Notes: generated by a model from the letters alone, not told the origin. A DNA stretch of 53,480 bases from an uncultured Pelagibacteraceae bacterium (GCA_902568975.1 CACFSO010000006.1:1-53480), one strand, 5' to 3'; shown: positions 1 through 9,086, numbered from the stretch's first letter. Numbers and translations: made by a program.

Positions 1-16
1 ATTTATCAAGAAATAA

Positions 17-1204
17 TTAATAAATATAGTCTCTTGTCTGAGGAACTGAAGTTTTATTTTTTGTCAATTGTAATTGAAATACAACCTGATCACCCCACTT
101 AAAAGCCATTTCACATCCAACTAAATAGAATTCCCACATTCTAAAAAACTTCTCATCAAACATGTCTAATACCTGATCTTTTTTATTAAAAAAACGTTCT
201 TTCCAATGTCTTAAAGTATGGGCATAATGGGTTTTAAGAACTTCAATATCAGAAAATATAAGTCCTGAATTTTCAATTGGACGTGTTAACTCACTCATAC
301 TAGGAGTATATCCACCAGGAAAAATATATTTTGTAATCCATGGATGAGGGTTTCTAGGTGGATTTATAGAACCAATTGTATGTATTAATGAAACTCCATT
401 TTCATTAAGAATTTTAGAAACCTTATTAAAAAATGTTTTATAAAATTTCCTACCAACGTGTTCAAACATACCAACACTTACTATTCTATCAAACTTTTCT
501 TCAACCTCCCTATAATCCATCAGCTTAAAATTAACCTGATTTTCAAGGTTTAATTCTTTTGCTTTTTGTTTACTATAATTAAATTGATTTTCTGACAAGG
601 TAATACCTAAAACTTCACATTTTGATTTTTTTGCAATTTCAATCGCTAAAGTTCCCCAACCACTACCAATATCTAAAACTTTTTGATTTGGTTTTAAATT
701 AAGTTTTTTTATTATATGGTCCATTTTATTTTGTTGAGCAATTTCCAAAGTATCACTATTATTTTTAAAATAAGCACAAGAATATTGTCTTTTTTCATCC
801 AAAAATAAGTCATATAATTTTTCTGAAATATCATAATGGTGGGCTACATTTTTTTTAGATTTTTTTATAAAATTAAAATTAGTAAGAAATCTGTAGGTTC
901 CTCTAAATTTATTTGTTATTTCACTTAATTTGTTAGTTTCATTTCTTCCGATATTTTTTAAAACCATGTCTAAAAAGTCTGTTAAATTACCATTTTCAAT
1001 TTTTATTGTTCCATTAGTGTAAGCTTCACCAAAATAAAGATCAGGATTTAATAAAAGTTTATAGTTTAATTTTTTATCTAATAATTTAATTGTTATTGGT
1101 TTTTCATTTTTTGGATTGCCAATAACATATTTATTAAAATTTGAATCAATAAGTTCAAATCCATCTTCTTTCATCAATTTATTTAAAAATTTTACTAATT
1201 GCAT
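17..1204 (-). CDS. cfa: Cyclopropane-fatty-acyl-phospholipid synthase
   Basis: SAM-dependent enzyme that adds a methylene group across double bonds of membrane phospholipid acyl chains. The 395-residue protein has the family layout: an N-terminal lipid-binding part, the HHYD (122-125) and YSCAYF (141-146) motifs, the SAM-binding loop VLDIGSGWG (176-184), and a C-terminal block with YLVGCEMAF and WGDQ. The length is normal for the family. Its ATG overlaps the stop codon of the upstream DapA-like gene (TAATG), so the two are probably cotranscribed. A related mycolic acid-type methyltransferase is the main alternative, but the N-terminal part and length favour Cfa. Confidence 0.9.
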   Translation of the reverse strand: MQLVKFLNKLMKEDGFELIDSNFNKYVIGNPKNEKPITIKLLDKKLNYKLLLNPDLYFGEAYTNGTIKIENGNLTDFLDMVLKNIGRNETNKLSEITNKFRGTYRFLTNFNFIKKSKKNVAHHYDISEKLYDLFLDEKRQYSCAYFKNNSDTLEIAQQNKMDHIIKKLNLKPNQKVLDIGSGWGTLAIEIAKKSKCEVLGITLSENQFNYSKQKAKELNLENQVNFKLMDYREVEEKFDRIVSVGMFEHVGRKFYKTFFNKVSKILNENGVSLIHTIGSINPPRNPHPWITKYIFPGGYTPSMSELTRPIENSGLIFSDIEVLKTHYAHTLRHWKERFFNKKDQVLDMFDEKFFRMWEFYLVGCEMAFKWGDQVVFQLQLTKNKTSVPQTRDYIY

Positions 1205-2088
1205 TACGCAGCTCTTAAATTATTTATATTAAAATCTAATTTATTTAAATCGTTAAGTAACTTATTTTTATCTTCTTCATCTAACAAGCTTAATATGGGT
1301 AATATATTTTTATATATATCATCTTGTTGAGATAAAAATGTATGTATTCCAGAAATGAGATTAAACTGCTCAAATACACTTCTGACATTACACAATTTAT
1401 CATTTGCTGTTTGCTCTTTATTTAAAAAAAAATCTTCATAAACTTTTCTTGATAACGAAGCAGTTACATTGCAAGTTGCAGTTATTATCCCATCACAACC
1501 TAATTGAAGACCTTTTAGTAATTTTAACTCTGATCCTGGGAAAACGGAAAAATTATCAATCTTTAAATTTTCATATAAATTATAAGTGCTATCCTTAACT
1601 CCTAAAATATTTTCTGGAAACATTTTGACTAGTTGCTGTATACAACTTATACTAAATTTATATCCACTTAATTTTTCAAAATTGTAAAGTATTATTTTAC
1701 AATTCTTTACTTGCTCAACAATTTTACTATAGAAATTAATTACTTCTTTATCACCGTATTTGTAATACGCGGGTGGCATGATTAAAAAATTATTGAAGCC
1801 TAATGTGCAAGAAATTTTCATAAAATTTATTGTTTCTATTAAAGAATTTAAACCAGTACCAATAATATATTTATTTTTGAATTTATTTTTTGAAAGAGCG
1901 TTTAATAAATTTATTTTTTCACTAACTGAAATTAATTGAGATTGTCCAGTGCTTCCAAAAAAAGCAACTCCGTGACAGCCTAAATTAATTAAATCTTCGC
2001 CATGTTTAATTGTTCGATTTATATTTAAACTTAAATCATCATTTAAAATAGACACCGAAGCAGCATATATTCCCTTAAATTCCTTCAT
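1204..2088 (-). CDS. DapA/DHDPS-family class I aldolase or lyase, substrate unknown
   Basis: A TIM-barrel protein of the dihydrodipicolinate synthase/N-acetylneuraminate lyase family, 294 residues, which is full length. The Schiff-base lysine is K165 in GVKDST and the catalytic tyrosine is Y135 in LYNFEK. The carboxylate-binding loop, usually GTTGE, reads GSTGQ here (45-49), and the usual YNxP after the tyrosine has become YNFEK. These changes argue against the housekeeping lysine-pathway DapA and for another 2-oxo acid aldolase or dehydratase. It precedes cfa with a one-base overlap, and no sugar-acid or hydroxyproline genes lie nearby to suggest a substrate. Confidence 0.75.
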   Translation of the reverse strand: MKEFKGIYAASVSILNDDLSLNINRTIKHGEDLINLGCHGVAFFGSTGQSQLISVSEKINLLNALSKNKFKNKYIIGTGLNSLIETINFMKISCTLGFNNFLIMPPAYYKYGDKEVINFYSKIVEQVKNCKIILYNFEKLSGYKFSISCIQQLVKMFPENILGVKDSTYNLYENLKIDNFSVFPGSELKLLKGLQLGCDGIITATCNVTASLSRKVYEDFFLNKEQTANDKLCNVRSVFEQFNLISGIHTFLSQQDDIYKNILPILSLLDEEDKNKLLNDLNKLDFNINNLRAA

Positions 2089-2136
2089 AAAAAATTTTAC
2101 CTAATATTTATTTTTAAGTAAAGACGGAATAAATTA

Positions 2137-2643
2137 TTATAAATGTTTTAATACAGTGTCTTTAGCTTCATTAACAATTGATGCGAGCCTTGAAAGCTCA
2201 GGACTAATATCCGGGTGTATTTTTTTCATTATTTTCTTGTACGAGTTTAAAACTTCACTTTCTTTATATTTTTTTTTAGGATCTAAATTAAGAATTCTGT
2301 AAGCTTCATCTAAAGAAATATTTTGAGTGTTTAGATTTTTATTTATATCGTTAAAATTAAATCTTCCTGAATTTTTTAAAAATCTTAAAAGACCCCAAAT
2401 TCTAAAAAGTTGTAATAATGAAAGCCCTGCCTTTGTTTTAATTAAAGGTAAAATCATAAGCACAAAAGGTAGTGAAAAAATAAATCTCCCAGCATAAGCC
2501 ATAATAACTGCAAGTATTATTGATAAAATTATAGTAAAAGATCTTATTCCTTTTGAAATTTTTTTACTTGATGTTTTAGCAAACCAACTAAGTATAAAAT
2601 AAACTAGGACAAAAATAATAAGTGTTAAGAAAAAAATATTCAT
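2137..2643 (-). CDS. Membrane-anchored J-domain protein (TIM14/DjlA-like)
   Basis: 168 residues. The N-terminus has a hydrophobic anchor (about 1-21) and a second hydrophobic region (about 35-68), followed by a polar linker and a C-terminal J domain from about residue 110. The HPD motif that stimulates DnaK ATPase is at 143-145 (KIHPDIS). There are no Gly/Phe or zinc-finger regions, so this is not DnaJ itself. The architecture resembles the alphaproteobacterial TIM14-like J proteins thought to recruit DnaK to the inner membrane. The client is not identifiable from the sequence. It is divergent from ptrB, with an 18-base gap. Confidence 0.75.
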   Translation of the reverse strand: MNIFFLTLIIFVLVYFILSWFAKTSSKKISKGIRSFTIILSIILAVIMAYAGRFIFSLPFVLMILPLIKTKAGLSLLQLFRIWGLLRFLKNSGRFNFNDINKNLNTQNISLDEAYRILNLDPKKKYKESEVLNSYKKIMKKIHPDISPELSRLASIVNEAKDTVLKHL

Positions 2644-2661
2644 GTATTAAGTTCTTTTTAA

Positions 2662-4737
2662 ATGAAAATACCACAATTACAAAAAAAACCAGAATTAAAA
2701 TCTTGTCACAATGTAAATTGGGAAGATAATTACAGCTGGGTACATCAATCAAATATACTTGAAGTTTTAAAAGATAGTTCAAAATTAATACCAGAAGTTA
2801 GAAATTATTTAGAAGAAGAAAATGCTTATGCCGAATATCATTTAAAAGACACAAAAGTTATTCAAAAAAAATTATTCGATGAAATAAAAGGAAGAATAAA
2901 ATTAGATGATGAGTCTTTACCTTATAAAGATACACAATATGAATATTGGATAAAAACAACCAAAGAAGGAGACTATCCAATTAAATTAAGAAAAAAGATT
3001 GGATCAAATATAGTAGAAGAAATTTGGAATGGTGATAAAGAAAAAAAAAAATTAAATACAGAGTACTTTGGAGTTGGAGATCTGGATGTTAGTTATAATG
3101 ATAAATATTTAGGTTATTCTTTAGATCTGAAAGGTTCAGAATATTATACTATTTATATTAGAAATATTTCCTCAGAAAAATTAATTACAGAAAAAATAGA
3201 TGAAACTGGAGGAGGAATAACCTTTAGTTTAGATGATAAGTATATTTATTATTCAAAATTAGATAAATTTCATAGACCAAGAAAAATTTATAGACATAAA
3301 ATAGGAACTTCAGTAAAAGAGGATGAATTAATTTTTGAAGAAAAAAGTGAAGCATTCACTGTAGGTATTAGTTTAAGCAGTGATGAAAAATATTTTTTTA
3401 TAATTACATCTGATCATAATACATCTGAACAATATTTTTTTGGTGTTAATGAAAAAAATCCTAAACCAAAATTAATTAGGAAGAGAAAAAGAGGAATTAT
3501 TTATTCAGTAAATTCTTGGGATGGTTATTTTTATAATCACACAAATGAAAATGCTGAAGATTTTAAAATTGATAGATGTAAAGATTTATCAAATCAGAGT
3601 TGGGAGTCATATATCTCGGCAAAAAATGAGGTATTAATAGGAGGTTTGGTTTTTTTAAAAGATTGGATTATAAGATCGGAAACTTCAAATGCTCTTGGTA
3701 AATTGTATGTCAGAAATAAAAATACAAATAAAGAAGAAGAGTTAATCTTTTCTGATGAAAAAGTTATTGTTCCTGGAATATCTTTAATTCAAAAAAATAA
3801 AGACACTAATTTTGTATATTTGTCTTATTCGTCTCCAAAAACACCTGGAAGGACATACTTATATAACTTGAAAACTAAAGAGAGGAGATTAGTAAAAGAA
3901 CAGGAGATTCCCTCGGGTCATAAAACGGACGATTATATTGTAGAAAGATTAGAGTGTCCTTCTCATGATGGAAGAATGGTTCCAATAACTATAACAAGAC
4001 ATAAAAAAACTAAGATTGATGGATCTGCAAACTTATTACTATACGGTTATGGATCTTATGGAAACTCCATGTCTCCGGGATTTTCATCATCAAGGTTAAG
4101 TTTAATTGACAGAGATATTATTTGGGTAACAGCTCATATAAGGGGCGGAATGGAAAGAGGAATGATGTGGTGGAAAGAAGGAAAACTTTTAAAAAAAAAA
4201 AATACCTTCGAAGATTATGTTGCTGTTGGGAAATACTTAATTAAAAAAAAATATACTTCAAAAAAAAAAATAATTGGCATGGGAGGTTCCGCTGGTGGAC
4301 TGTTAATGGGAGCTGTAGTTAATCAATCACCGGAATTATTTTTAGGAATAATTATGGCAGTACCATTCGTTGATTCTCTTACTACCAATCTAGATCATTC
4401 GTTGCCATTGACTGTTGGAGAATTTGATGAATTTGGTAATGCAAAAGATAACAAAGAACATTTTGATTATATTTATTCTTATGCCCCTTATCACAACATA
4501 AAAAAAATGGATTATCCTCATATATTAATTACAACTAGTTTAAGTGATAATAGAGTTTTATTTGATGAACCGACAAAATTTACAGCAAAATTAAGAGACT
4601 ACAAAACTGATAAAAATTTATTATTGTTAAAAACTGAAATGAATGCTGGTCATGGTGGAAAATCTGGAAGAGATGGTGGCATTGAGGAAGTTGCATTGGA
4701 TTATGCATTTGCACTCAAGATTACAAAAAAAAAATAA
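2662..4737 (+). CDS. ptrB: Oligopeptidase B (S9A prolyl oligopeptidase family)
   Basis: Cytoplasmic serine peptidase that cleaves short peptides, typically after basic residues. The 691-residue protein has an N-terminal beta-propeller region (about 80-400) and a C-terminal alpha/beta-hydrolase domain. The likely catalytic triad is Ser543 in GGSAGG, Asp629 in SLSDNRV and His664 in AGHGG, in the order and spacing of the family. A 12-base A run at 4191-4202 lies in the coding sequence without breaking the frame. Specificity for Arg/Lys against Pro cannot be read directly; the GGSAGGLL context and DNRV favour oligopeptidase B. Confidence 0.9.
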   Translation: MKIPQLQKKPELKSCHNVNWEDNYSWVHQSNILEVLKDSSKLIPEVRNYLEEENAYAEYHLKDTKVIQKKLFDEIKGRIKLDDESLPYKDTQYEYWIKTTKEGDYPIKLRKKIGSNIVEEIWNGDKEKKKLNTEYFGVGDLDVSYNDKYLGYSLDLKGSEYYTIYIRNISSEKLITEKIDETGGGITFSLDDKYIYYSKLDKFHRPRKIYRHKIGTSVKEDELIFEEKSEAFTVGISLSSDEKYFFIITSDHNTSEQYFFGVNEKNPKPKLIRKRKRGIIYSVNSWDGYFYNHTNENAEDFKIDRCKDLSNQSWESYISAKNEVLIGGLVFLKDWIIRSETSNALGKLYVRNKNTNKEEELIFSDEKVIVPGISLIQKNKDTNFVYLSYSSPKTPGRTYLYNLKTKERRLVKEQEIPSGHKTDDYIVERLECPSHDGRMVPITITRHKKTKIDGSANLLLYGYGSYGNSMSPGFSSSRLSLIDRDIIWVTAHIRGGMERGMMWWKEGKLLKKKNTFEDYVAVGKYLIKKKYTSKKKIIGMGGSAGGLLMGAVVNQSPELFLGIIMAVPFVDSLTTNLDHSLPLTVGEFDEFGNAKDNKEHFDYIYSYAPYHNIKKMDYPHILITTSLSDNRVLFDEPTKFTAKLRDYKTDKNLLLLKTEMNAGHGGKSGRDGGIEEVALDYAFALKITKKK

Positions 4738-4747
4738 ATCAGTATTA

Positions 4748-4775
4748 TTGAAAATTTCAAATTCGTAACTATATA
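4748..4775 (+). promoter_or_regulatory. Probable promoter of the Hsp20 gene
   Basis: TTGAAA at 4748-4753 and TATATA at 4770-4775 are separated by 16 bases, a good sigma-70-type match just after the ptrB stop. Transcription would start near 4782 and give a leader of about 50 bases. I do not see a clean heat-shock sigma-factor match (CTTGAAA with CCCCAT). Confidence 0.45.
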
Positions 4776-4834
4776 AATTGAAAGTTGCCTAATGGGACTT
4801 TAACAAAATAACCTTGCTAACTAAGGAGGATAAT

Positions 4835-5281
4835 ATGACAAGTAAGGATCTATCTATATTTAACTCGCTAAGACCCTTTTCAATTGGTTTTGATGAAATG
4901 TTCGATCAATTTGAAAATATGTTAGGAAATGGAGGTTTGAGCATGCAATCAAACTATCCACCATATAACATAAGAAAAGCTGGAAAAGACAAGTATGCAA
5001 TAGAAGTTGCTCTTGCTGGTTTTAACAAGAAAGATGTCGAAGTTGAGTTTGAAGATAATTTATTAACTGTTAAAACAAGACAAGTTGATAAATCTGAAGA
5101 TAAAAATGAAGATGGTAAAATTATTCATAGAGGTATTTCTCAAAGACACTTTGCTAGATCATTTACAATTGCAGATGATATAAAAGTTGGAGAAGCTGAG
5201 TTGAAAGATGGTCTTTTAACTATAGCTTGTGAAAGAATCGTACCAGAATATAAAAAGAAAAAACTTATTGAAATTAAATAA
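4835..5281 (+). CDS. ibpA: Small heat shock protein, Hsp20/IbpA family
   Basis: ATP-independent holdase chaperone of 148 residues with an alpha-crystallin domain from about residue 44 to 137, including the IEVALAGFNKKDVEVEF core and the LxDGLLTI-type strand near the end. The start is placed at the ATG at 4835 because AAGGAGGA lies at 4823-4830; an in-frame TTG at 4814 would put that ribosome-binding site inside the gene. It is monocistronic, with its own promoter upstream and a strong hairpin terminator downstream, as expected for a gene induced by protein-folding stress. Confidence 0.92.
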   Translation: MTSKDLSIFNSLRPFSIGFDEMFDQFENMLGNGGLSMQSNYPPYNIRKAGKDKYAIEVALAGFNKKDVEVEFEDNLLTVKTRQVDKSEDKNEDGKIIHRGISQRHFARSFTIADDIKVGEAELKDGLLTIACERIVPEYKKKKLIEIK

Positions 5282-5292
5282 GTAAAACCTTG

Positions 5293-5328
5293 CTTGTGGG
5301 GATTTCTCCCCACAAGTTTTAAATTTAT
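5293..5328 (+). terminator. Intrinsic terminator after the Hsp20 gene
   Basis: Perfect 10-bp stem CTTGTGGGGA (5293-5302) with TCCCCACAAG (5307-5316), a 4-base loop TTTC, then TTTT and a T-rich tract. It lies between the convergent Hsp20 and permease genes. The T-tract serves the plus strand best. Confidence 0.85.
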
Positions 5329-6638
5329 TTTTTATTAGGCAATGTAGCATTTAATATAAATGCCAATAGTCCAGCAGGTATTAAACCGGTTGTTAATAAT
5401 AATCCTAATTTAATTCCTAGATCTGGTACATGAGCGACAAACTCCGGAAATGCATATAATCCAATTCCAAAAGAAAGAGATAAAGACAGTATTAAAATAT
5501 TTCTTTGGCTCATTTCTGCTTTAGAAATTAGTTTTATTCCTGCTCCAGCAATTAATCCGAACATGATAATAGCGGCACCACCAATTACTGAATCTGGCAT
5601 TGCAGCAATAACTCCACCAAGTTTTGGAAACAAACCTAATAAAATTAAAATAACACCAGCAACTGTACCAACATGTCTACTAATTACGCCAGTGAATGCA
5701 ACTAAACCCGCATTTTGTGAATAAGAAGTATTTGGCATAGCATTAAAAATTGATGCAAAAGCTGTTCCAACTCCATCAGCCATTATACCACCCGAAAGTT
5801 CTTTGTTAGTAGCTTCTCTATTTGCTCCACCCATTGTTGTAGCACTAATGTCTCCTATAGTTTCAATTGTTGTTACTATAGACATAAATAACATTAATAT
5901 TACAGCTCCCCAAACAAAGTCTATTCCATATTGTAAAGGCATTGGTAAAGCAAACCAGTCAGCAGCAGCGATTTTTGCCCATTTGACTTCTCCAAATAGA
6001 GCTGCAACTATAAACCCAGCAACTATTCCAATTAGAATTGAAGCTGCAGATACCATTCCTTTTCCTTTTAAATTTGTTAAAAGCGCAACTATTAAAACAG
6101 TTCCAGCTATAGTTAAATGATGCCAATTGGCAAAAATTTCCGGTTTGTTATTCATTAACCACACTCCACCACCAGCATATTTAAATCCAACTTTAAGCAA
6201 ACTAATTCCAATCATTAATACAACTATTCCTGTAACTAATGGAGGAAACATATGACGAATTGGTTTTAACATTTTTCCAATCCATATTTGAAAAATTCCT
6301 CCTATAAATGCAGCTGTGAATATTGCTCCTAAACCAAAAGCTTTGAAAGGTAGCATTATTGGAATGAAGGCAAAACTTGTACCTTGTATTATTGGTAGCC
6401 TTGAACCTATATCTTTATAACCGACTGTTTGTATTATTGTTGCCACACCTGCAGCAAACAATGCCATTTGAATTAAAAAAATCTTCTCTCCAGTTGTAAC
6501 TCCAAAAACACCAGCAACAATCAATGGAACTGTGATGTTCCCAGCAAACATTGCGAACACATGCTGAATTCCCAAAGGTATTGATTTATTTAATGGTAGT
6601 TTTTTGTCACTTGCACCTGACATATTATTTTTAGCCAT
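5325..6638 (-). CDS. NCS2/NAT nucleobase permease, probably xanthine or urate
   Basis: Inner-membrane nucleobase:cation symporter of 437 residues with about 12-14 hydrophobic segments. It carries the early QGTSFAF motif (85-91) and the NAT signature QNAGLVAFTG (308-317), which resembles the xanthine and uric acid carriers (XanQ, UacT, PucJ/K) more than uracil permease UraA. A strong Shine-Dalgarno AAGGAGGT (complement of 6642-6649) precedes the ATG, which is unusual in this window and suggests high expression. Together with the azgA-type permease and the xdh operon it points to import of purine bases or urate for catabolism. The exact substrate is inferred from context. Confidence 0.85.
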   Translation of the reverse strand: MAKNNMSGASDKKLPLNKSIPLGIQHVFAMFAGNITVPLIVAGVFGVTTGEKIFLIQMALFAAGVATIIQTVGYKDIGSRLPIIQGTSFAFIPIMLPFKAFGLGAIFTAAFIGGIFQIWIGKMLKPIRHMFPPLVTGIVVLMIGISLLKVGFKYAGGGVWLMNNKPEIFANWHHLTIAGTVLIVALLTNLKGKGMVSAASILIGIVAGFIVAALFGEVKWAKIAAADWFALPMPLQYGIDFVWGAVILMLFMSIVTTIETIGDISATTMGGANREATNKELSGGIMADGVGTAFASIFNAMPNTSYSQNAGLVAFTGVISRHVGTVAGVILILLGLFPKLGGVIAAMPDSVIGGAAIIMFGLIAGAGIKLISKAEMSQRNILILSLSLSFGIGLYAFPEFVAHVPDLGIKLGLLLTTGLIPAGLLAFILNATLPNKK

Positions 6639-6755
6639 ACAACCTCCTTCTTGAAATATAACTATATTTTATACATTACTTTAAAAAATCACTAAAGATA
6701 CAAGAATTTTATCAATATATATCTAAAGAATTGAGATAAAAAAAATATTTTTTAT

Positions 6756-7058
6756 TTAAAAACATCCACTTGAAGTGAATCCTATAATTATTCCATTAGT
6801 ATTAACTTCAAATTTTCTTTCGCAGGGTATTCCATATTTTTTTGTTTTATAAACAAGAGTCAAATTTCCTACTTCATTTACATAGTCTTCGGTAGAATTT
6901 CCCATTTCTTTTGTAAGTTCTTTATAATGTTTTCCAATAAATAAACTTAATCTTTCATTTTCTTTTTCAGCTACTTCTTCAGATTTTTCTTTTATAGTCT
7001 GACAACTAGATGCTAATAATAAAATAGTAGTGAAAAGTATAATAAATTTAATTTTCAT
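6756..7058 (-). CDS. Small predicted lipoprotein of unknown function
   Basis: About 100 residues. The start is placed at the ATG at 7058, so that MKIKFIILFTTILLLASSC forms a lipoprotein signal peptide with the lipobox cysteine directly after LASS. An in-frame codon at 7088 would bury the signal. The mature part is charged, with an N-terminal helix rich in Glu and Lys, and contains two further cysteines (GIPCERKF and the penultimate SGCF region) that could form a disulfide. I do not recognise a family. It sits between two purine permeases, so an accessory envelope role in that system is possible but unproven. Confidence 0.6.
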   Translation of the reverse strand: MKIKFIILFTTILLLASSCQTIKEKSEEVAEKENERLSLFIGKHYKELTKEMGNSTEDYVNEVGNLTLVYKTKKYGIPCERKFEVNTNGIIIGFTSSGCF

Positions 7059-7163
7059 ATAATTAACATTATCACTTAATTGTGACAAAATATTAACTTT
7101 TAAGTTGTAAAAAAAATTAATTTATCAACATTATGGGAGTTATTATCATTTTGCATAAGATCT

Positions 7164-7179
7164 TTTGATTCGAATCAAA
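7164..7179. promoter_or_regulatory. 16-bp perfect palindrome upstream of the AzgA-type permease
   Basis: TTTGATTCGAATCAAA reads identically on both strands and lies about 27 bases before the permease ATG. It could be an operator for a dimeric repressor or fold as a leader hairpin. Other copies in the window were not found by eye. Confidence 0.4.
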
Positions 7180-7205
7180 TAGAGTTTCAGCAATTTGGAG
7201 GTCTA

Positions 7206-8495
7206 ATGTTAGATAACTACTTTAACTATAAAAAACATAAGACAGATTTTAAAACTGAAGTCGTTGCAGGAGTGTCGACCTTCTTGACAATGGCTTACAT
7301 AATGTTTTTAAATCCTGTTATATTAGCTGATGGTGGTTTTGATTTTGGCGGTGTTTTTACAGCGACTGCTCTTGCTACTGCACTTGCATGTTTCATTGCT
7401 GCTTTTTATGCTAAAACTTGGCCTGTAGGACTAGCGCCTGGAATGGGTATTAACGCATTTATTGCTTACGGAGTTTGTTTGGGAATGAAATACACTCCTG
7501 CTGAAGCACTTGGTGCTGTACTTGTAGCTGGTGTAGTCTTCTTAATAATTTCATTAACACCAATAAGAGCATGGTTAATAAACTCAATTCCAAAAAGTTT
7601 AAAACTTGGAATTGGTGCCGGAATCGGTCTTTTCCTTGCTATTATAGGTTTTGAACTTATGGGGCTAACTGCAGATAACCCTGTTACACTTGTGCAACTT
7701 GGTGACGTATCCAACCCATTACTTTTATTAGGTGCCGCTGCATTTATTTCAATGATTGTAATGGAAAAAATGAACATTAAAGGAAATATAATTATTGGAA
7801 TCCTTGTGTTCAGTGCGATTGCTTGGATTACTGGTTTAGGAAAATTCAATGGAGTTGTTTCCGCACCACCACCAATGACTCACTTAATGACTTTTGATTT
7901 AGGTGCTGCACTTAGTGCATCAATGGTTACAGTTATTTTTACTTTATTCTTTATAGACTTTTTTGATACTGCGGGAACACTAACTAGTGTTGCTAACGTT
8001 GCAGGAAAAGTTGGTAAGGATGGTAAAATTGAAGACATTGATAAAATGATGCTTTCTGACAGTGTGTCTACTGTTGCAGGTTCTATTTTAGGAACATCAA
8101 CAGTCACAACATATGTAGAAAGTGCCGCTGGGGTAAAAGCTGGTGGAAAAACTGGAATGACTTCACTTGTTATAGGTGTGCTATTCCTATTTTGTTTATT
8201 TTTTAGTCCACTTGCAACATCATTACCTAAAGAAGTTGATGCTGCTGCATTAATTTATATTGCAACTCTTTTTGTTAGAAACATAACAGATATTAGTTGG
8301 GATGACGCCGCAGAAGCGGGTCCGGCAGTGCTAGCAATGATTGCGATGCCATTTACCTATTCTATATCAAATGGTATAGCATTAGCTTTTGTTTCTTACG
8401 CTGCAATAAAAATTTGCACTGGTAAATTTAATGAAACAAGTTCAGCAATTTGGGTTATAGCTATATTAAGTATAATTAGTTTTGCTGTAGCTTAG
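7206..8495 (+). CDS. AzgA/PbuG-type purine permease (guanine/hypoxanthine/adenine)
   Basis: Inner-membrane purine:cation symporter of 429 residues. The N-terminal region VVAGVSTFLTMAYIMFLNP and the following GLAPGMGINAF are characteristic of the AzgA (COG2252) branch, as is FFDTAGTLTSVA in the middle of the protein. The start is supported by TTGGAGGT 6 bases upstream of the ATG. The gene faces the purine operon tail to tail, with a shared hairpin between them. Import of guanine or hypoxanthine would feed guanine deaminase and xanthine dehydrogenase encoded next door. Confidence 0.92.
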   Translation: MLDNYFNYKKHKTDFKTEVVAGVSTFLTMAYIMFLNPVILADGGFDFGGVFTATALATALACFIAAFYAKTWPVGLAPGMGINAFIAYGVCLGMKYTPAEALGAVLVAGVVFLIISLTPIRAWLINSIPKSLKLGIGAGIGLFLAIIGFELMGLTADNPVTLVQLGDVSNPLLLLGAAAFISMIVMEKMNIKGNIIIGILVFSAIAWITGLGKFNGVVSAPPPMTHLMTFDLGAALSASMVTVIFTLFFIDFFDTAGTLTSVANVAGKVGKDGKIEDIDKMMLSDSVSTVAGSILGTSTVTTYVESAAGVKAGGKTGMTSLVIGVLFLFCLFFSPLATSLPKEVDAAALIYIATLFVRNITDISWDDAAEAGPAVLAMIAMPFTYSISNGIALAFVSYAAIKICTGKFNETSSAIWVIAILSIISFAVA

Positions 8496-8520
8496 AATAT
8501 TATTTTAAATTCACTTAATT

Positions 8521-8549
8521 AAGGGCGATCGAAAGAGATCGCCCTTTTT
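8521..8549. terminator. Intrinsic terminator between permease and purine operon
   Basis: Perfect 10-bp stem AAGGGCGATC (8521-8530) with GATCGCCCTT (8537-8546), a 6-base loop GAAAGA, followed by a short T run. It ends 2 bases from the stop codon of the phosphoribosyltransferase gene. It fits the plus-strand permease best and could also end the minus-strand operon. Confidence 0.85.
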
Positions 8550-9072
8550 ATTTCTGGTGTTTTTTTTTAATATCTTCTATTCTAATTTCCTCATAAACCT
8601 CAAATGGCTGCACTATCCAGGGGTTTGAATCTAATTTTACTGCACAAAAATCAGGTTCAAAAACTGATTTTTTTTTCTTCCATAGAGTTGCAGTTTTAAT
8701 ATCTTCAATTTTATCTTTAATAGGTTCATATTTTTTTAGCCAATCGATACTTTTATTAAATGTAATTCCAGTATCTGATAAATCATCACAAAGTAAAATT
8801 TTTCCTCCCATGTTGGGAGCTATTGAGCTCATTTCTCTCGAAAAAACAATATTGCCCTGTTCATCTTCAATACCTTTGCCGCTATAAGATTCTACTGCAA
8901 GATAAGCGCACTTTAGTTTAAATACTCTACTTAAAACATCTATCATAGGTGCGGCACCACGCATAATGCCTATTAATATGGTTGGCTTGTAACCACTTTC
9001 ATATATTTTGATTGCCAATTTCTCGACTGTTTTATTATAATCATCCCAGCTAACAATTAATTTTTCAGACAT
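8548..9072 (-). CDS. Purine (xanthine/guanine) phosphoribosyltransferase
   Basis: Salvage enzyme that joins a purine base to PRPP to give the nucleoside monophosphate. The 174-residue type I PRTase fold has the PRPP-binding motif LLCDDLSDTGIT (93-104), and a C-terminal hood ending with PWIVQPFEVYEE, where a Trp would stack on the purine. The segment before the hood resembles Gpt/XPRT proteins. It is the last gene of the hiuH-xdhA-xdhB-guaD-puuD operon, 15 bases after puuD, so it probably competes with xanthine dehydrogenase for xanthine or guanine. Base preference (xanthine, guanine or hypoxanthine) is an inference. Confidence 0.8.
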   Translation of the reverse strand: MSEKLIVSWDDYNKTVEKLAIKIYESGYKPTILIGIMRGAAPMIDVLSRVFKLKCAYLAVESYSGKGIEDEQGNIVFSREMSSIAPNMGGKILLCDDLSDTGITFNKSIDWLKKYEPIKDKIEDIKTATLWKKKKSVFEPDFCAVKLDSNPWIVQPFEVYEEIRIEDIKKKHQK

Positions 9073-9086
9073 ATATTTCTATAATA

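Noticed and set aside
5803..6120. Open frame opposite the NCS2 permease gene
   Set aside because: It mirrors the hydrophobic coding sequence on the other strand, has no ribosome-binding site and resembles no protein. The same holds for many other antisense frames in the window.
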